DNA of 6,794 nt from positions 1-6,794 of the forward strand of contig JASHQT010000104.1 of the NCBI GenBank assembly GCA_030039005.1, written 5' to 3'. The translations under genes and the position numbers were made by a program. The stretch's first letter is position 1. Each line of letters starts with the position of its first letter. The stretch comes from Bryobacteraceae bacterium (GTDB lineage Bacteria; Acidobacteriota; Terriglobia; Bryobacterales; Bryobacteraceae). The notes below the pieces were generated by a model. The model had not been told where the DNA came from. It did no database searches and was given only the letters and a program-made list of their open reading frames with translations. Of this stretch, positions 1-6,794 are shown piece after piece.

Positions 1-228
1 GCGGATTTTCCCTGGGACCTGATGCTGAGCGGCCACACGCACGGCGGCCAGGTTGTTTTGCCGCTGGTAGGCGCGCGCTTCGTCCCGGTGCGCGATAAGC
101 GCTTTATCGCCGGGCTAAAGCCCTGGAAGGGACGCCAGCTTTACATCACGCGCGGCGTGGGAAACATCGATGGCGTCCGCGTGAACTGCCGCCCCGAGGT
201 TACCGTTCTGGACCTGGTGAGCGCGTAA
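1..228 (+). CDS. Calcineurin-like metallophosphoesterase, C-terminal fragment
   Basis: The first base lies inside a coding frame that runs to a TAA at 226-228, giving the last 75 residues of a protein whose start is outside the window. Residues 10-17 read SGHTHGGQ. This is the GHTH metal-binding block near the C-terminus of calcineurin-like phosphoesterases, whose histidines coordinate the dinuclear metal centre. The following pattern (a LP-rich stretch, then LYITRGVG, a basic/proline segment and a beta-strand VTVLDLV) matches the YkuE/YaeI-type membrane-associated phosphoesterases. That subgroup assignment comes from recalled family pattern, not a search. The true substrate cannot be told from this fragment; some relatives act on phospholipid or UDP-sugar-lipid phosphodiesters. 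The gene converges on ccmD, and their 3' ends overlap by 29 bases. It is probably unrelated in function to the Ccm cluster. Confidence 0.88.
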   Translation, partial: ADFPWDLMLSGHTHGGQVVLPLVGARFVPVRDKRFIAGLKPWKGRQLYITRGVGNIDGVRVNCRPEVTVLDLVSA

Positions 229-391
229 CTGTTTTTTTGGACTGCTCGGTTTCTTCCATCATCCGCTTGACGCGATCGAGCTCGTGGCGCAAGCGTTTTT
301 CGCGCAGCGCGATCGAGATCACGTAGCCGATGATGACGACCCAGGCAGCCGCGAAGCCAAGAAACATGAAGGTGAAGTTTTCCGAAGTCAT
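200..391 (-). CDS. ccmD: CcmD-family haem exporter accessory peptide
   Basis: A 63-residue protein with one N-terminal membrane span (about residues 8-29), then a basic and charged helix (REKRLRHELDRVKRM) predicted to be cytoplasmic. This is the usual CcmD plan and length. The GY...LREKRLRHEL segment after the span resembles the conserved Tyr/Arg region of the family. CcmD stabilises the CcmABC complex and helps release holo-CcmE in System I cytochrome c maturation. The frame is open upstream to 634, but the ATG at 391 is clearly the start. It sits 8 bases after the ccmC stop, has a strong Shine-Dalgarno overlapping that stop, and begins exactly where the CcmD-like sequence begins. The 3' end overlaps the convergent phosphoesterase gene. 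The reading frame contains a run of seven A residues (T-run at 231-237 on the plus strand). Identity rests on position and topology more than on sequence, because CcmD is poorly conserved. Confidence 0.85.
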   Translation of the reverse strand: MTSENFTFMFLGFAAAWVVIIGYVISIALREKRLRHELDRVKRMMEETEQSKKTVTRSPGPER

Positions 392-394
392 GGC

Positions 395-401
395 TTCTCC
401 T
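395..401 (-). promoter_or_regulatory. Ribosome binding site of ccmD
   Basis: On the minus strand the bases AGGAGAA lie a few bases before the ATG at 391 and overlap the TAG stop of ccmC (400-402). It is the best Shine-Dalgarno match in the cluster. It fixes the ccmD start and rejects the longer open frame reaching back into ccmC. Confidence 0.8.
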
Positions 402-1083
402 AAAACGCGTGCGCGTGACGGCGCAGAGCGTCGATCTCCAGCCGCATGCTCTCCTGACGCGTGCGAATCAGAATGAGGGCTGCCGAAAGCATCAATAACG
501 CGAGCAGATTCCACCATAGCGGCGCTTCCATGCCGGGCGCCATCCCGCCGCCGCCGCGGATTTCGAGCACCGGACCGGGATGCTGCGTGCGAAACCACTC
601 GATGGATTTCCACACCAGGACGATATCGACGCAAGCGAAGATCGACAGCACGGCCGAAAGGCGGGCGCGCGTGGTGGGATCGTCAATGGCGCGGCGCAGC
701 ATGAAATAACCGAAGTAGATCAACAGGCAGACGAAGTACGACGTCAGGCGCGGGTCCCAAGTCCACCAGATGCCCCAGATGATGCGGCCCCAAATGCTGC
801 CGGTGACCAGCGTGATGCAGGCGAAGGCGAGCGAGACTTCGTTGATGGACGCGGCGATCGAATCCAGCTTCAGATCCTTCTTGATCAGATAACCGAGGGC
901 CGAAGACATCCCGATGTAGAACCCGGTGAACGACGTGATGGCCGCCGGAACGTGGAAATAGATGATGCGGAAAATAGCGCCCTGGTTCGCTTCATCGGGA
1001 ACCTTCAGGAAGATGGTGTGCAGATTCCAAGCCAGAATCAGCCCCGCTATGCCCGCCAAAGTCAAAATGATTTTTTCACGCAT
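400..1083 (-). CDS. ccmC: Haem exporter/haem-handling protein CcmC
   Basis: A 227-residue polytopic protein with about six membrane spans, the normal size for CcmC. It carries the WWD signature of the haem-handling protein superfamily: Trp98, Trp103, Trp106, Trp107, Trp109 and Asp110 in a segment ending WDPRLTS, expected on the periplasmic side. Two histidines fit the axial haem ligands known in the family: His44 in the FHVPAA block and His168 in the SIEWFRTQHPG block. CcmC presents haem to CcmE for covalent attachment during System I cytochrome c biogenesis. A glycine-rich loop (about 177-184) precedes the last span, and a charged cytoplasmic tail (RTRQESMRLEIDALRR) ends the protein. The gene starts 7 bases after the ccmB stop, with a G-rich stretch (GTGGGGTAG) upstream, and is followed 8 bases later by ccmD. 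The motifs make the call firm. They separate it from CcmF and ResC/CcsA, which are longer or have a different arrangement. Confidence 0.96.
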   Translation of the reverse strand: MREKIILTLAGIAGLILAWNLHTIFLKVPDEANQGAIFRIIYFHVPAAITSFTGFYIGMSSALGYLIKKDLKLDSIAASINEVSLAFACITLVTGSIWGRIIWGIWWTWDPRLTSYFVCLLIYFGYFMLRRAIDDPTTRARLSAVLSIFACVDIVLVWKSIEWFRTQHPGPVLEIRGGGGMAPGMEAPLWWNLLALLMLSAALILIRTRQESMRLEIDALRRHAHAF

Positions 1084-1090
1084 GTGGTTG

Positions 1091-1765
1091 CTACCCCACT
1101 AGAACGATTTCTACCAAAGCCAAAGCCAGGATCGTAAAGATCACGTTGAACGCCACCAGTATACGAAACCAGATGAAGTTTTCCGCGAGCTTCCCGTTGG
1201 TAATCAAGACGCGGCTCAATTCGATGGCGCCGATGAGCGCGGGCACCAGCATGGGATAGACCAGCGTCGGCAGCATGAGCTCGCGGAGGCGCAAATTGAC
1301 GGTCATGGCACTGAACATGGTTCCGATAACCGTGATGCCCCAGGAGCCAAGGAGCATGACCACGAATAAGAGGCCCAAGTGCGGCAAACGAACATCATAA
1401 AATATCGCAAAGAACGGGAGACTGACGCTTTCCACGATCACGATGAGCACGTAATTGGCCAGACATTTTCCGAAGAACAGCTCGGCCCCGCTGACGGGCG
1501 AGGCAAGCAGGGCGTCCAGGCAATCGTTCACCAGCTCGCGCGCGAAACTGCGGTTCAAGATCAGGGTGCCGGCGAAAGCGAAGATCAGCCACAGCAGGCC
1601 GCCCGCGATGTCGCGGATCTGTTCAGGTTCGAGATCGAATGCGAAACTGAAGAGCAGCAGGATCACGAGCGCGAACGAAACCGACGCATTCACAGCCTCC
1701 TTACTGCGAATTTCCGAGCGCAGATCCTTGGCGGCCACCGCCAGCGTCCGGCGCAGGAACTTCAT
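1091..1765 (-). CDS. ccmB: Haem exporter permease CcmB
   Basis: A 224-residue membrane protein with about six hydrophobic segments, matching CcmB in length and pattern. The N-terminus (LAVAAKDLRSEIRSKE) is the conserved amphipathic start of the family. The internal ARELVNDCLDALLASPVS block and the later LRLRELMLPTLVYPMLVP block (about 158-175, with Glu162 and Pro166) are hallmark regions. CcmB is the transmembrane half of the CcmA2B2 ABC transporter, which joins CcmC and CcmD to release holo-CcmE using ATP. Its ATG overlaps the ccmA stop as ATGA (1762-1765), a sign of translational coupling. A GGGGAC stretch lies just upstream as a likely ribosome binding site. The ccmC start follows 7 bases after the stop. 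No truncation or unusual feature is seen. Confidence 0.95.
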   Translation of the reverse strand: MKFLRRTLAVAAKDLRSEIRSKEAVNASVSFALVILLLFSFAFDLEPEQIRDIAGGLLWLIFAFAGTLILNRSFARELVNDCLDALLASPVSGAELFFGKCLANYVLIVIVESVSLPFFAIFYDVRLPHLGLLFVVMLLGSWGITVIGTMFSAMTVNLRLRELMLPTLVYPMLVPALIGAIELSRVLITNGKLAENFIWFRILVAFNVIFTILALALVEIVLVG

Positions 1766-2469
1766 GCGTCCCCGTAGTGACGATACAGCCAGCCGGGATC
1801 TTCCAACATTTCCCAGGTGCGCGGGCCGCGATAGGCGAGTTTGCCGCGATTGATGAGGGCGACGTCGGTGGCCAGCTCCAGCGCCTCGCGAAGCTGGTGC
1901 GTGGACATGATGATGGTGCCGCCGCGAGCGAGCGCGGACTTGAGCAATTCGTGGAGCACGGCGATGGCGCGGTCGTCGAGCGCGGTGAACGGCTCATCGA
2001 GTAGCAGCAAGGACGGCTCGTGCAGGAAGCAGCGCGCGATGGCCAGGCGCTGGCGCATGCCGCGCGAGAATTCGCGGACCAGCCCGTCGCGCACGCGGTC
2101 GAGCCCGGTGCGCTCCAGCCATTCGGTGGCGTGGCGGCGGGAATCCTCGACGCCGTACAGTTCGCCGAACAGCTTCAAATTCTCGAACGCGGAGAGCTCT
2201 TCGTAAACCCCGATGCCGTGGCCGAGAATTCCGATACGTTGGCGGGTGGCGCCGGCTCGCGCGTCCTTGCCGAAGAGAGTGACGCGGCCGCGCGCAGCTT
2301 TGGACAAACCGCCTAAAATGCGCAGCAGGGTGGTTTTGCCCGCGCCATTGCGGCCGAGCAGCGCGAGGCACGCGCCGCTATCGACGCCGAAGGAGATATC
2401 GCGCAGCGCGGGATAGTCGCCGTAATACTTCCAAACGCCTTCGATCGTGACTACGTTCGTCACCGCCAT
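1762..2469 (-). CDS. ccmA: Haem exporter ABC transporter ATP-binding subunit CcmA
   Basis: A 235-residue ABC ATPase. From the ATG at 2469 the motifs are: Walker A GRNGAGKT at 39-46, an ILGHGIGVY segment around 81-89 where CcmA proteins carry GH at the Q-loop region, the signature SRGMRQR at 135-141, Walker B LLLLDEP with Asp158-Glu159, and the H-loop STHQ with His191. All catalytic residues are present. CcmA powers the CcmAB transporter acting in haem delivery through CcmE. An in-frame GTG at 2496 would add nine residues (RPSKNKYP-type, no family match) and overlap aspS by 14 bases. I prefer the ATG, which lies 13 bases after the aspS stop, although no strong Shine-Dalgarno is visible before either. 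The stop overlaps the ccmB ATG. The sequence alone could fit a general ABC-2 ATPase; the ccmB neighbour settles the identity. Confidence 0.93.
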   Translation of the reverse strand: MAVTNVVTIEGVWKYYGDYPALRDISFGVDSGACLALLGRNGAGKTTLLRILGGLSKAARGRVTLFGKDARAGATRQRIGILGHGIGVYEELSAFENLKLFGELYGVEDSRRHATEWLERTGLDRVRDGLVREFSRGMRQRLAIARCFLHEPSLLLLDEPFTALDDRAIAVLHELLKSALARGGTIIMSTHQLREALELATDVALINRGKLAYRGPRTWEMLEDPGWLYRHYGDA

Positions 2470-2482
2470 AGGGTACTTGTTC

Positions 2483-4230
<1,748 letters not shown>

Positions 4231-4252
<22 letters not shown>

Positions 4253-5490
4253 TCTTGGACTCTTTCGAGGAGTTGTGTACGGGGAATCTGCACTTGCACC
4301 TGACTTTCCATGTCTTTGATCGAAATCTCGCCGGCGGCCGTCTCGGTTTCGCCGCAGATAATGGCGGCGCGCGCGTTCAGTTTATTCGCGATCTCGAAAA
4401 CCTTCTTCAATTTTCCTTCCGCCATCTCCACGCGGATGCCTTGCGCGCGTAGTTCGGCCGCAGCGTTCGAGGCGGCGCGGCGAGTAGCTTCATCGCCAAT
4501 AAACGTGACAATGACGAGGGGATCTTCTCTTACGGGCGAACTGGCTTCCAGACTCATGACGAGCCGGTCCTCACCGATCGAGAATCCGATGCCGGGCGAA
4601 TGCACGCGCGATCCGAGCGCTTCGGCCAAACCATCGTAGCGGCCGCCGCCCAACACCGAATTCTGCGCGCCCAGCGATCCGTGCACGATCTCAAACGTCG
4701 TGCGCATGTAGTAATCGAGACCGCGGACCATGCGCGGCCGGACTTCGTAGCAAATCTTGCGATCGTCCAGGTGCGATTTGACCGCGTTGAAATGCGTGCG
4801 GCAGGGATCGCACAGATGATCCTGGATGGACGGCAGCGCGTTGATGATGTCTTGGTCCTCAGGCACTTTGCAATCGAGCACACGCAGCGGATTCGTATCG
4901 GCGCGGCGCTGGCAATCCTCGCACAGGCGCGATTTGACGTCCTGGAGTTTCTCTTTTAGCAGCGCGACGTACTGCGGGCGGCAATTTTGGTCGCCGACGG
5001 AATTGATGAGGAGCTGAAAACCTTCCAGGCCCGCGCGCCGCAGCAGGTCGATGACCATCTCGATCACTTCGGCATCCACGCCGGGCGATTCCGATCCGAT
5101 GGCTTCGGCGCCAATCTGAAAAAACTGGCGATAGCGGCCCTTCTGCGGGCGTTCGCGGCGGAACATGGGGCCGATGTAGTAGAGCTTCTGCAATCCCGGC
5201 TTTTGATCCAGGCGATGCTCGATATAGGCGCGCATCACCGATGCCGTGGCTTCCGGGCGCAAGGTGAGCGAACTGCCGTCGCGATCGTCGAAGGTGTACA
5301 TTTCCTTGCTGACGATGTCGGTCTCTTCGCCCACGCCGCGAGCGAACAGCGCGGTTTCTTCGAGAATCGGCGTGCGGATTTCCTGGTAGTTGTAAACCCG
5401 AAACACTTCGCGCGCCACCGCCTCCACCTGGTTCCAGACGGCACTGGAGGGCGGAAGAATGTCACGCGTGCCTTTGACTGCTTTGATCAT
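4231..5490 (-). CDS. hisS: Histidyl-tRNA synthetase (HisRS)
   Basis: A 419-residue class II synthetase, the normal length for bacterial HisRS, which joins histidine to tRNA-His in the cytosol. It begins with the typical AVKGTRDILPP block. It contains LTLRPEATA (75-83), motif 2 FRRERPQKGRYRQF (110-123), the HisRS-specific motif 1 RGLDYYMRTTFE (256-267), the second HisRS motif GGGRYDG (281-287) and motif 3 IGEDRL (305-310). The C-terminal anticodon-binding domain covers about 325-419. The insertion domain carries two CxxC pairs (Cys190/193 and Cys227/230), seen in many Gram-positive-like HisRS enzymes and possibly metal binding. The ATG at 5490 is chosen because it begins the conserved N-terminus. 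Its Shine-Dalgarno is weak, and a four-codon frame (ATG CTG AAG CAA TGA, 5501-5487) overlaps it, so re-initiation is possible. The histidine catalytic set rules out the HisZ paralogue. Confidence 0.97.
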
Positions 5491-5507
5491 TGCTTCAGCA
5501 TGGTTCT

Positions 5508-5551
5508 ACGAGCGGCGCTCGTTTTCCAGCCGGGTGTTCTTCAAGCCGGCT
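5508..5551. repeat. Two adjacent short inverted repeats between gamma-CA and hisS
   Basis: AGCCGG (5528-5533) is perfectly complementary to CCGGCT (5546-5551) across a 12-base loop that spans the gamma-carbonic anhydrase stop. Five bases away, ACGAGC (5508-5513) pairs with GCTCGT (5517-5522) across a three-base loop. Each is a 6-bp GC-rich stem. In the minus-strand transcript neither is followed by a T-tract, so neither looks like an intrinsic terminator for the operon. They could be RNA processing or stability elements in the only sizeable gap of the cluster, or chance pairing in GC-rich DNA. No T-box features are seen. Confidence 0.35.
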
Positions 5552-6056
5552 CTTCCCGGTAAATGCGCGCGGCTTCGACGTACCGGTCGGTGTTCTGGCG
5601 AAAACGCTCGCGTTCTTCCTCGGTGACGGAGCGCTTGACCTTGGCGGGCACGCCCATCACCATGCTCTCGGGAGGGATTTCGGCGCCTTCCGGCACCACG
5701 GCGCCCGCGGCGATCACCGATCCTTTTCCGATCTTAGCGCCGTTCAGCACGACGGCCGCGATTCCGATCAGGCATTCGTCCTCGACGGTGCAGCCGTGCA
5801 GCATCACCATGTGGCCGACGGTAACGCGATTGCCGATTTGCAGCGGGAATCTCCCGGCGTCGCAGTGCAGTACCGAATTGTCCTGGATATTAGTCTCGTA
5901 GCCGATGCGGATCGCATTGACGTCGCCGCGGGCGGTGACGTTGGGCCAGATGCTGGAGCGTTCCCCCACCACCACGTCTCCAATTACCTGGGCGCTTTGA
6001 TCGATGTAGGCGGAAGCGGCGATCTTGGGGAGGACGCCGCGATAGGCACGAATCAC
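5541..6056 (-). CDS. Gamma-carbonic anhydrase family protein (YrdA-like)
   Basis: A 171-residue left-handed beta-helix (hexapeptide repeat) protein, the family's usual length. Repeats such as VIGDVVVGERSSIWPN, IRIGYETNIQDNSV and VTVGHMVMLHGC run from about 20 to 140. The three zinc-ligand histidines of gamma-class carbonic anhydrases are present as His64 (SVLHC), His82 and His87 (GHMVMLHG). The RGDVN (43-47) and QDN (58-60) blocks also match the family. It lacks the acidic loop of the archaeal Cam enzyme, as in YrdA/PaaY/CamH-type proteins, so carbonic anhydrase activity is possible but not assured. It would act as a cytosolic homotrimer. The start is a GTG at 6054-6056 with no clear Shine-Dalgarno; no earlier in-frame start avoids the upstream stop. 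It is probably the first gene of the leftward cluster. The C-terminal EEERERFRQNTDRYVEAA helix is typical of the group. Confidence 0.93.
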   Translation of the reverse strand: MIRAYRGVLPKIAASAYIDQSAQVIGDVVVGERSSIWPNVTARGDVNAIRIGYETNIQDNSVLHCDAGRFPLQIGNRVTVGHMVMLHGCTVEDECLIGIAAVVLNGAKIGKGSVIAAGAVVPEGAEIPPESMVMGVPAKVKRSVTEEERERFRQNTDRYVEAARIYREEPA

Positions 6057-6122
6057 GGTGTAAGACTAGATCGTAACATACGCCGGCCCTGTTTCCCTCC
6101 CGGCTCGATAAACTGTAGATAG
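6057..6122. promoter_or_regulatory. Divergent intergenic region, likely promoter region for both sides
   Basis: This 66-base gap separates the leftward housekeeping cluster from the rightward two-TM gene, so both transcription starts should lie in or near it. Leftward, TATGTT (6080-6075 on the minus strand) could be a -10 box, but no good -35 is found at 16-18 bases. Rightward, TAAACT (6109-6114) is a possible -10. A start 7-9 bases later would fall almost on the ATG at 6123, which also lacks a Shine-Dalgarno, so a leaderless message is conceivable. These boxes are weak and offered as inference only. Confidence 0.35.
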
Positions 6123-6650
6123 ATGCAGGTGATCGAGGCCGAGACGAATTCGGGATCGCGCCGTGACGAGGTCATGGAGCGATTGTTCACGGACCTGCAA
6201 GTCGCCAGATTCAACCAGCTTTACTACCAGGCAAGGGCGAAGTCGGTAAAGCGCATGATTACCGGTGCAAATATCATTGCAGCGCTGGCCGCGAGTGCGG
6301 CGTTTACGGGCTTGCTGAGGGAACTAGGAACGGTGTGGCTGCAATCGCTCATGGTACTGGCGGCTATCTTCGCCGCGATTGGTCCCGTGCTCGGTCTGGA
6401 AGACAAGTATTCGCGGTTGGAGCGGGCGGGTCTCGGGCATGCCATCGCCAAGGATCGGATCTGGAGTCTCCTTCGCGACTTGAAACTGTCGGACCTCGAT
6501 GGTACACATGAGGCGCGCGAGCGGGAAATCAATGCCTTCCGCGATGCGTTGAGCGCGCTCGACGAGGAGCCGCACGATTCGCTCCGGCGATCCTGCTGGG
6601 AAAAGGTGGAACAGGAGCTGCCGGCCGATAAAGCCTGGACCATAATATGA
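6123..6650 (+). CDS. Two-transmembrane protein of unknown function, SLATT/DUF4231-like layout
   Basis: A 175-residue protein I do not recognise by name. An N-terminal helical stretch (about 15-44, with RFNQLYYQARAKSVKR) precedes a tight pair of membrane spans (about 46-66 and 72-92), separated by a very short RELGT turn. A long charged, probably coiled helical tail follows (LEDKYSRLERAGLGHAIAKDRIWSLLRDL, then 125-168). The Tyr/Arg-rich helix before TM1, the hairpin, and the ED-x-Y/xRLExA segment after TM2 match the layout of SLATT and DUF4231 two-TM domains. Some SLATT proteins are predicted membrane effectors in nucleotide-signalling conflict systems. The resemblance is topological and pattern-based, not a search result, and no nucleotidyltransferase or SLOG partner is in view. 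The ATG at 6123 lacks a Shine-Dalgarno; the ATG at 6174 (residue 18) is an alternative start. The stop overlaps the next start as ATGA. Confidence 0.75.
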   Translation: MQVIEAETNSGSRRDEVMERLFTDLQVARFNQLYYQARAKSVKRMITGANIIAALAASAAFTGLLRELGTVWLQSLMVLAAIFAAIGPVLGLEDKYSRLERAGLGHAIAKDRIWSLLRDLKLSDLDGTHEAREREINAFRDALSALDEEPHDSLRRSCWEKVEQELPADKAWTII

Positions 6651-6794
6651 CGCAGCCTTTGGAGAAGCGCGGAGGGCAGCAGCCTCCGGCGCCTCCGAAG
6701 CGGCCTCCGCCGCCCCTCCGCCTCCGCCCAAAAAATCAAACCAATAGCTGTTCCGCCGATCTACGTCACAGCGTCTATGCCAGCCGCAGATACG
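6647..6794 (+). CDS. Proline-rich protein of unknown function, N-terminal part, cut by window end; possible frameshift
   Basis: An ATG at 6647 overlaps the stop of the two-TM gene (ATGA), and its frame stays open to the window end (49 codons). The first part is a proline-, glutamine- and lysine-rich tail-like segment (MTQPLEKRGGQQPPAPPK, then RPPPP). After the CCTCCG tract this frame becomes arginine- and serine-rich (LRLRPKNQTN, later RHSVYASRRY), which looks like out-of-frame translation. The frame of the upstream gene read on from about 6729 instead gives KIKPIAVPPIYVTASMPAAD, which looks like genuine protein. The real product may therefore need a frame change within 6704-6735, or one of these readings is fortuitous. 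The coupling suggests co-translation with the two-TM protein. Function is unknown, and the product could be short or much longer beyond the window. Confidence 0.45.
   Translation, partial: MTQPLEKRGGQQPPAPPKRPPPPLRLRPKNQTNSCSADLRHSVYASRRY
6683..6726 (+). repeat. CCTCCG hexamer-rich low-complexity tract
   Basis: Five copies of CCTCCG start at 6683, 6692, 6704, 6715 and 6721. The steps between them are 9, 12, 11 and 6 bases. The first three copies are in phase with the ATG at 6647 and read Pro-Pro. The 11-base step puts the last two copies one base out of phase, immediately before a run of six A residues (6730-6735). The tract is prone to replication slippage and to sequencing error. Confidence 0.8.

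Noticed and set aside
392..634. Upstream extension of the ccmD frame to 144 residues
   Set aside because: The extra N-terminal part is an Arg-rich out-of-frame reading of ccmC. The ATG at 391 has a strong ribosome binding site and starts the CcmD-like sequence.
580..1137. 185-codon plus-strand frame
   Set aside because: It is antisense to ccmC and the end of ccmB. The composition (many Asp, Gly, Arg) is that of a shadow translation.
5508..5525. GC stem followed by TTTT, as an intrinsic terminator on the plus strand
   Set aside because: No plus-strand gene ends near here, and the stem is only 6 bp. In the minus-strand transcript the T-run becomes an A-run upstream of the stem, so it cannot terminate the operon.
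4987..6122. Plus-strand frames of 191 and 210 codons
   Set aside because: They are antisense to hisS and the gamma-carbonic anhydrase, which carry clear family motifs. There is no independent start signal or domain.
6224..6739. Two minus-strand frames of 171 and 135 codons
   Set aside because: They are antisense to the two-TM gene and extend into the CCTCCG tract. The products are Arg/Ser/Ala-rich low-complexity sequence without a plausible fold, whereas the plus-strand frame shows a clean membrane hairpin.

Overview
This is a GC-rich (about 60 % by eye) bacterial chromosomal window dominated by one leftward (minus-strand) gene cluster, with the end of a converging gene on the left and a divergent, poorly characterised gene pair on the right. 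The mixture of a System I cytochrome c maturation set (ccmABCD), a separately encoded CcmD-family peptide, a full-length bacterial-type AspRS and a YrdA-type gamma-carbonic anhydrase suggests a Gram-negative soil-type organism. Acidobacteriota is my best guess, but no marker in the window proves it.

Layout. Positions 1-228 (+) hold the C-terminal end of a calcineurin-like metallophosphoesterase. It converges on and overlaps the last gene of the leftward cluster by 29 bases. Reading the minus strand from its upstream end, the cluster is gamma-carbonic anhydrase (6056-5541), hisS (5490-4231), aspS (4252-2483), ccmA (2469-1762), ccmB (1765-1091), ccmC (1083-400) and ccmD (391-200). Every junction is an overlap or a gap of at most 13 bases, except the 50-base gamma-CA/hisS gap, which carries two adjacent inverted repeats. 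The set looks like one transcription unit joining two aminoacyl-tRNA synthetases to a haem handling complex. CcmA and CcmB form the ABC transporter, CcmC is the WWD-family haem-handling membrane protein, and CcmD is the small stabilising membrane peptide. The later partners (ccmE, ccmF, ccmG, ccmH) are not here, so the Ccm pathway must be split if it is functional.

Right flank. A 66-base divergent intergenic region (6057-6122) separates the cluster from a rightward gene (6123-6650). That gene encodes a 175-residue two-transmembrane protein whose layout resembles the SLATT/DUF4231 class of two-TM proteins, several of which are predicted membrane effectors in bacterial conflict systems. Its stop overlaps (ATGA) the start of a proline-rich reading frame that runs off the window end and appears to contain a reading-phase break inside a CCTCCG-rich tract. 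This pair is the least explained part of the window. The remaining genes are conserved housekeeping families.
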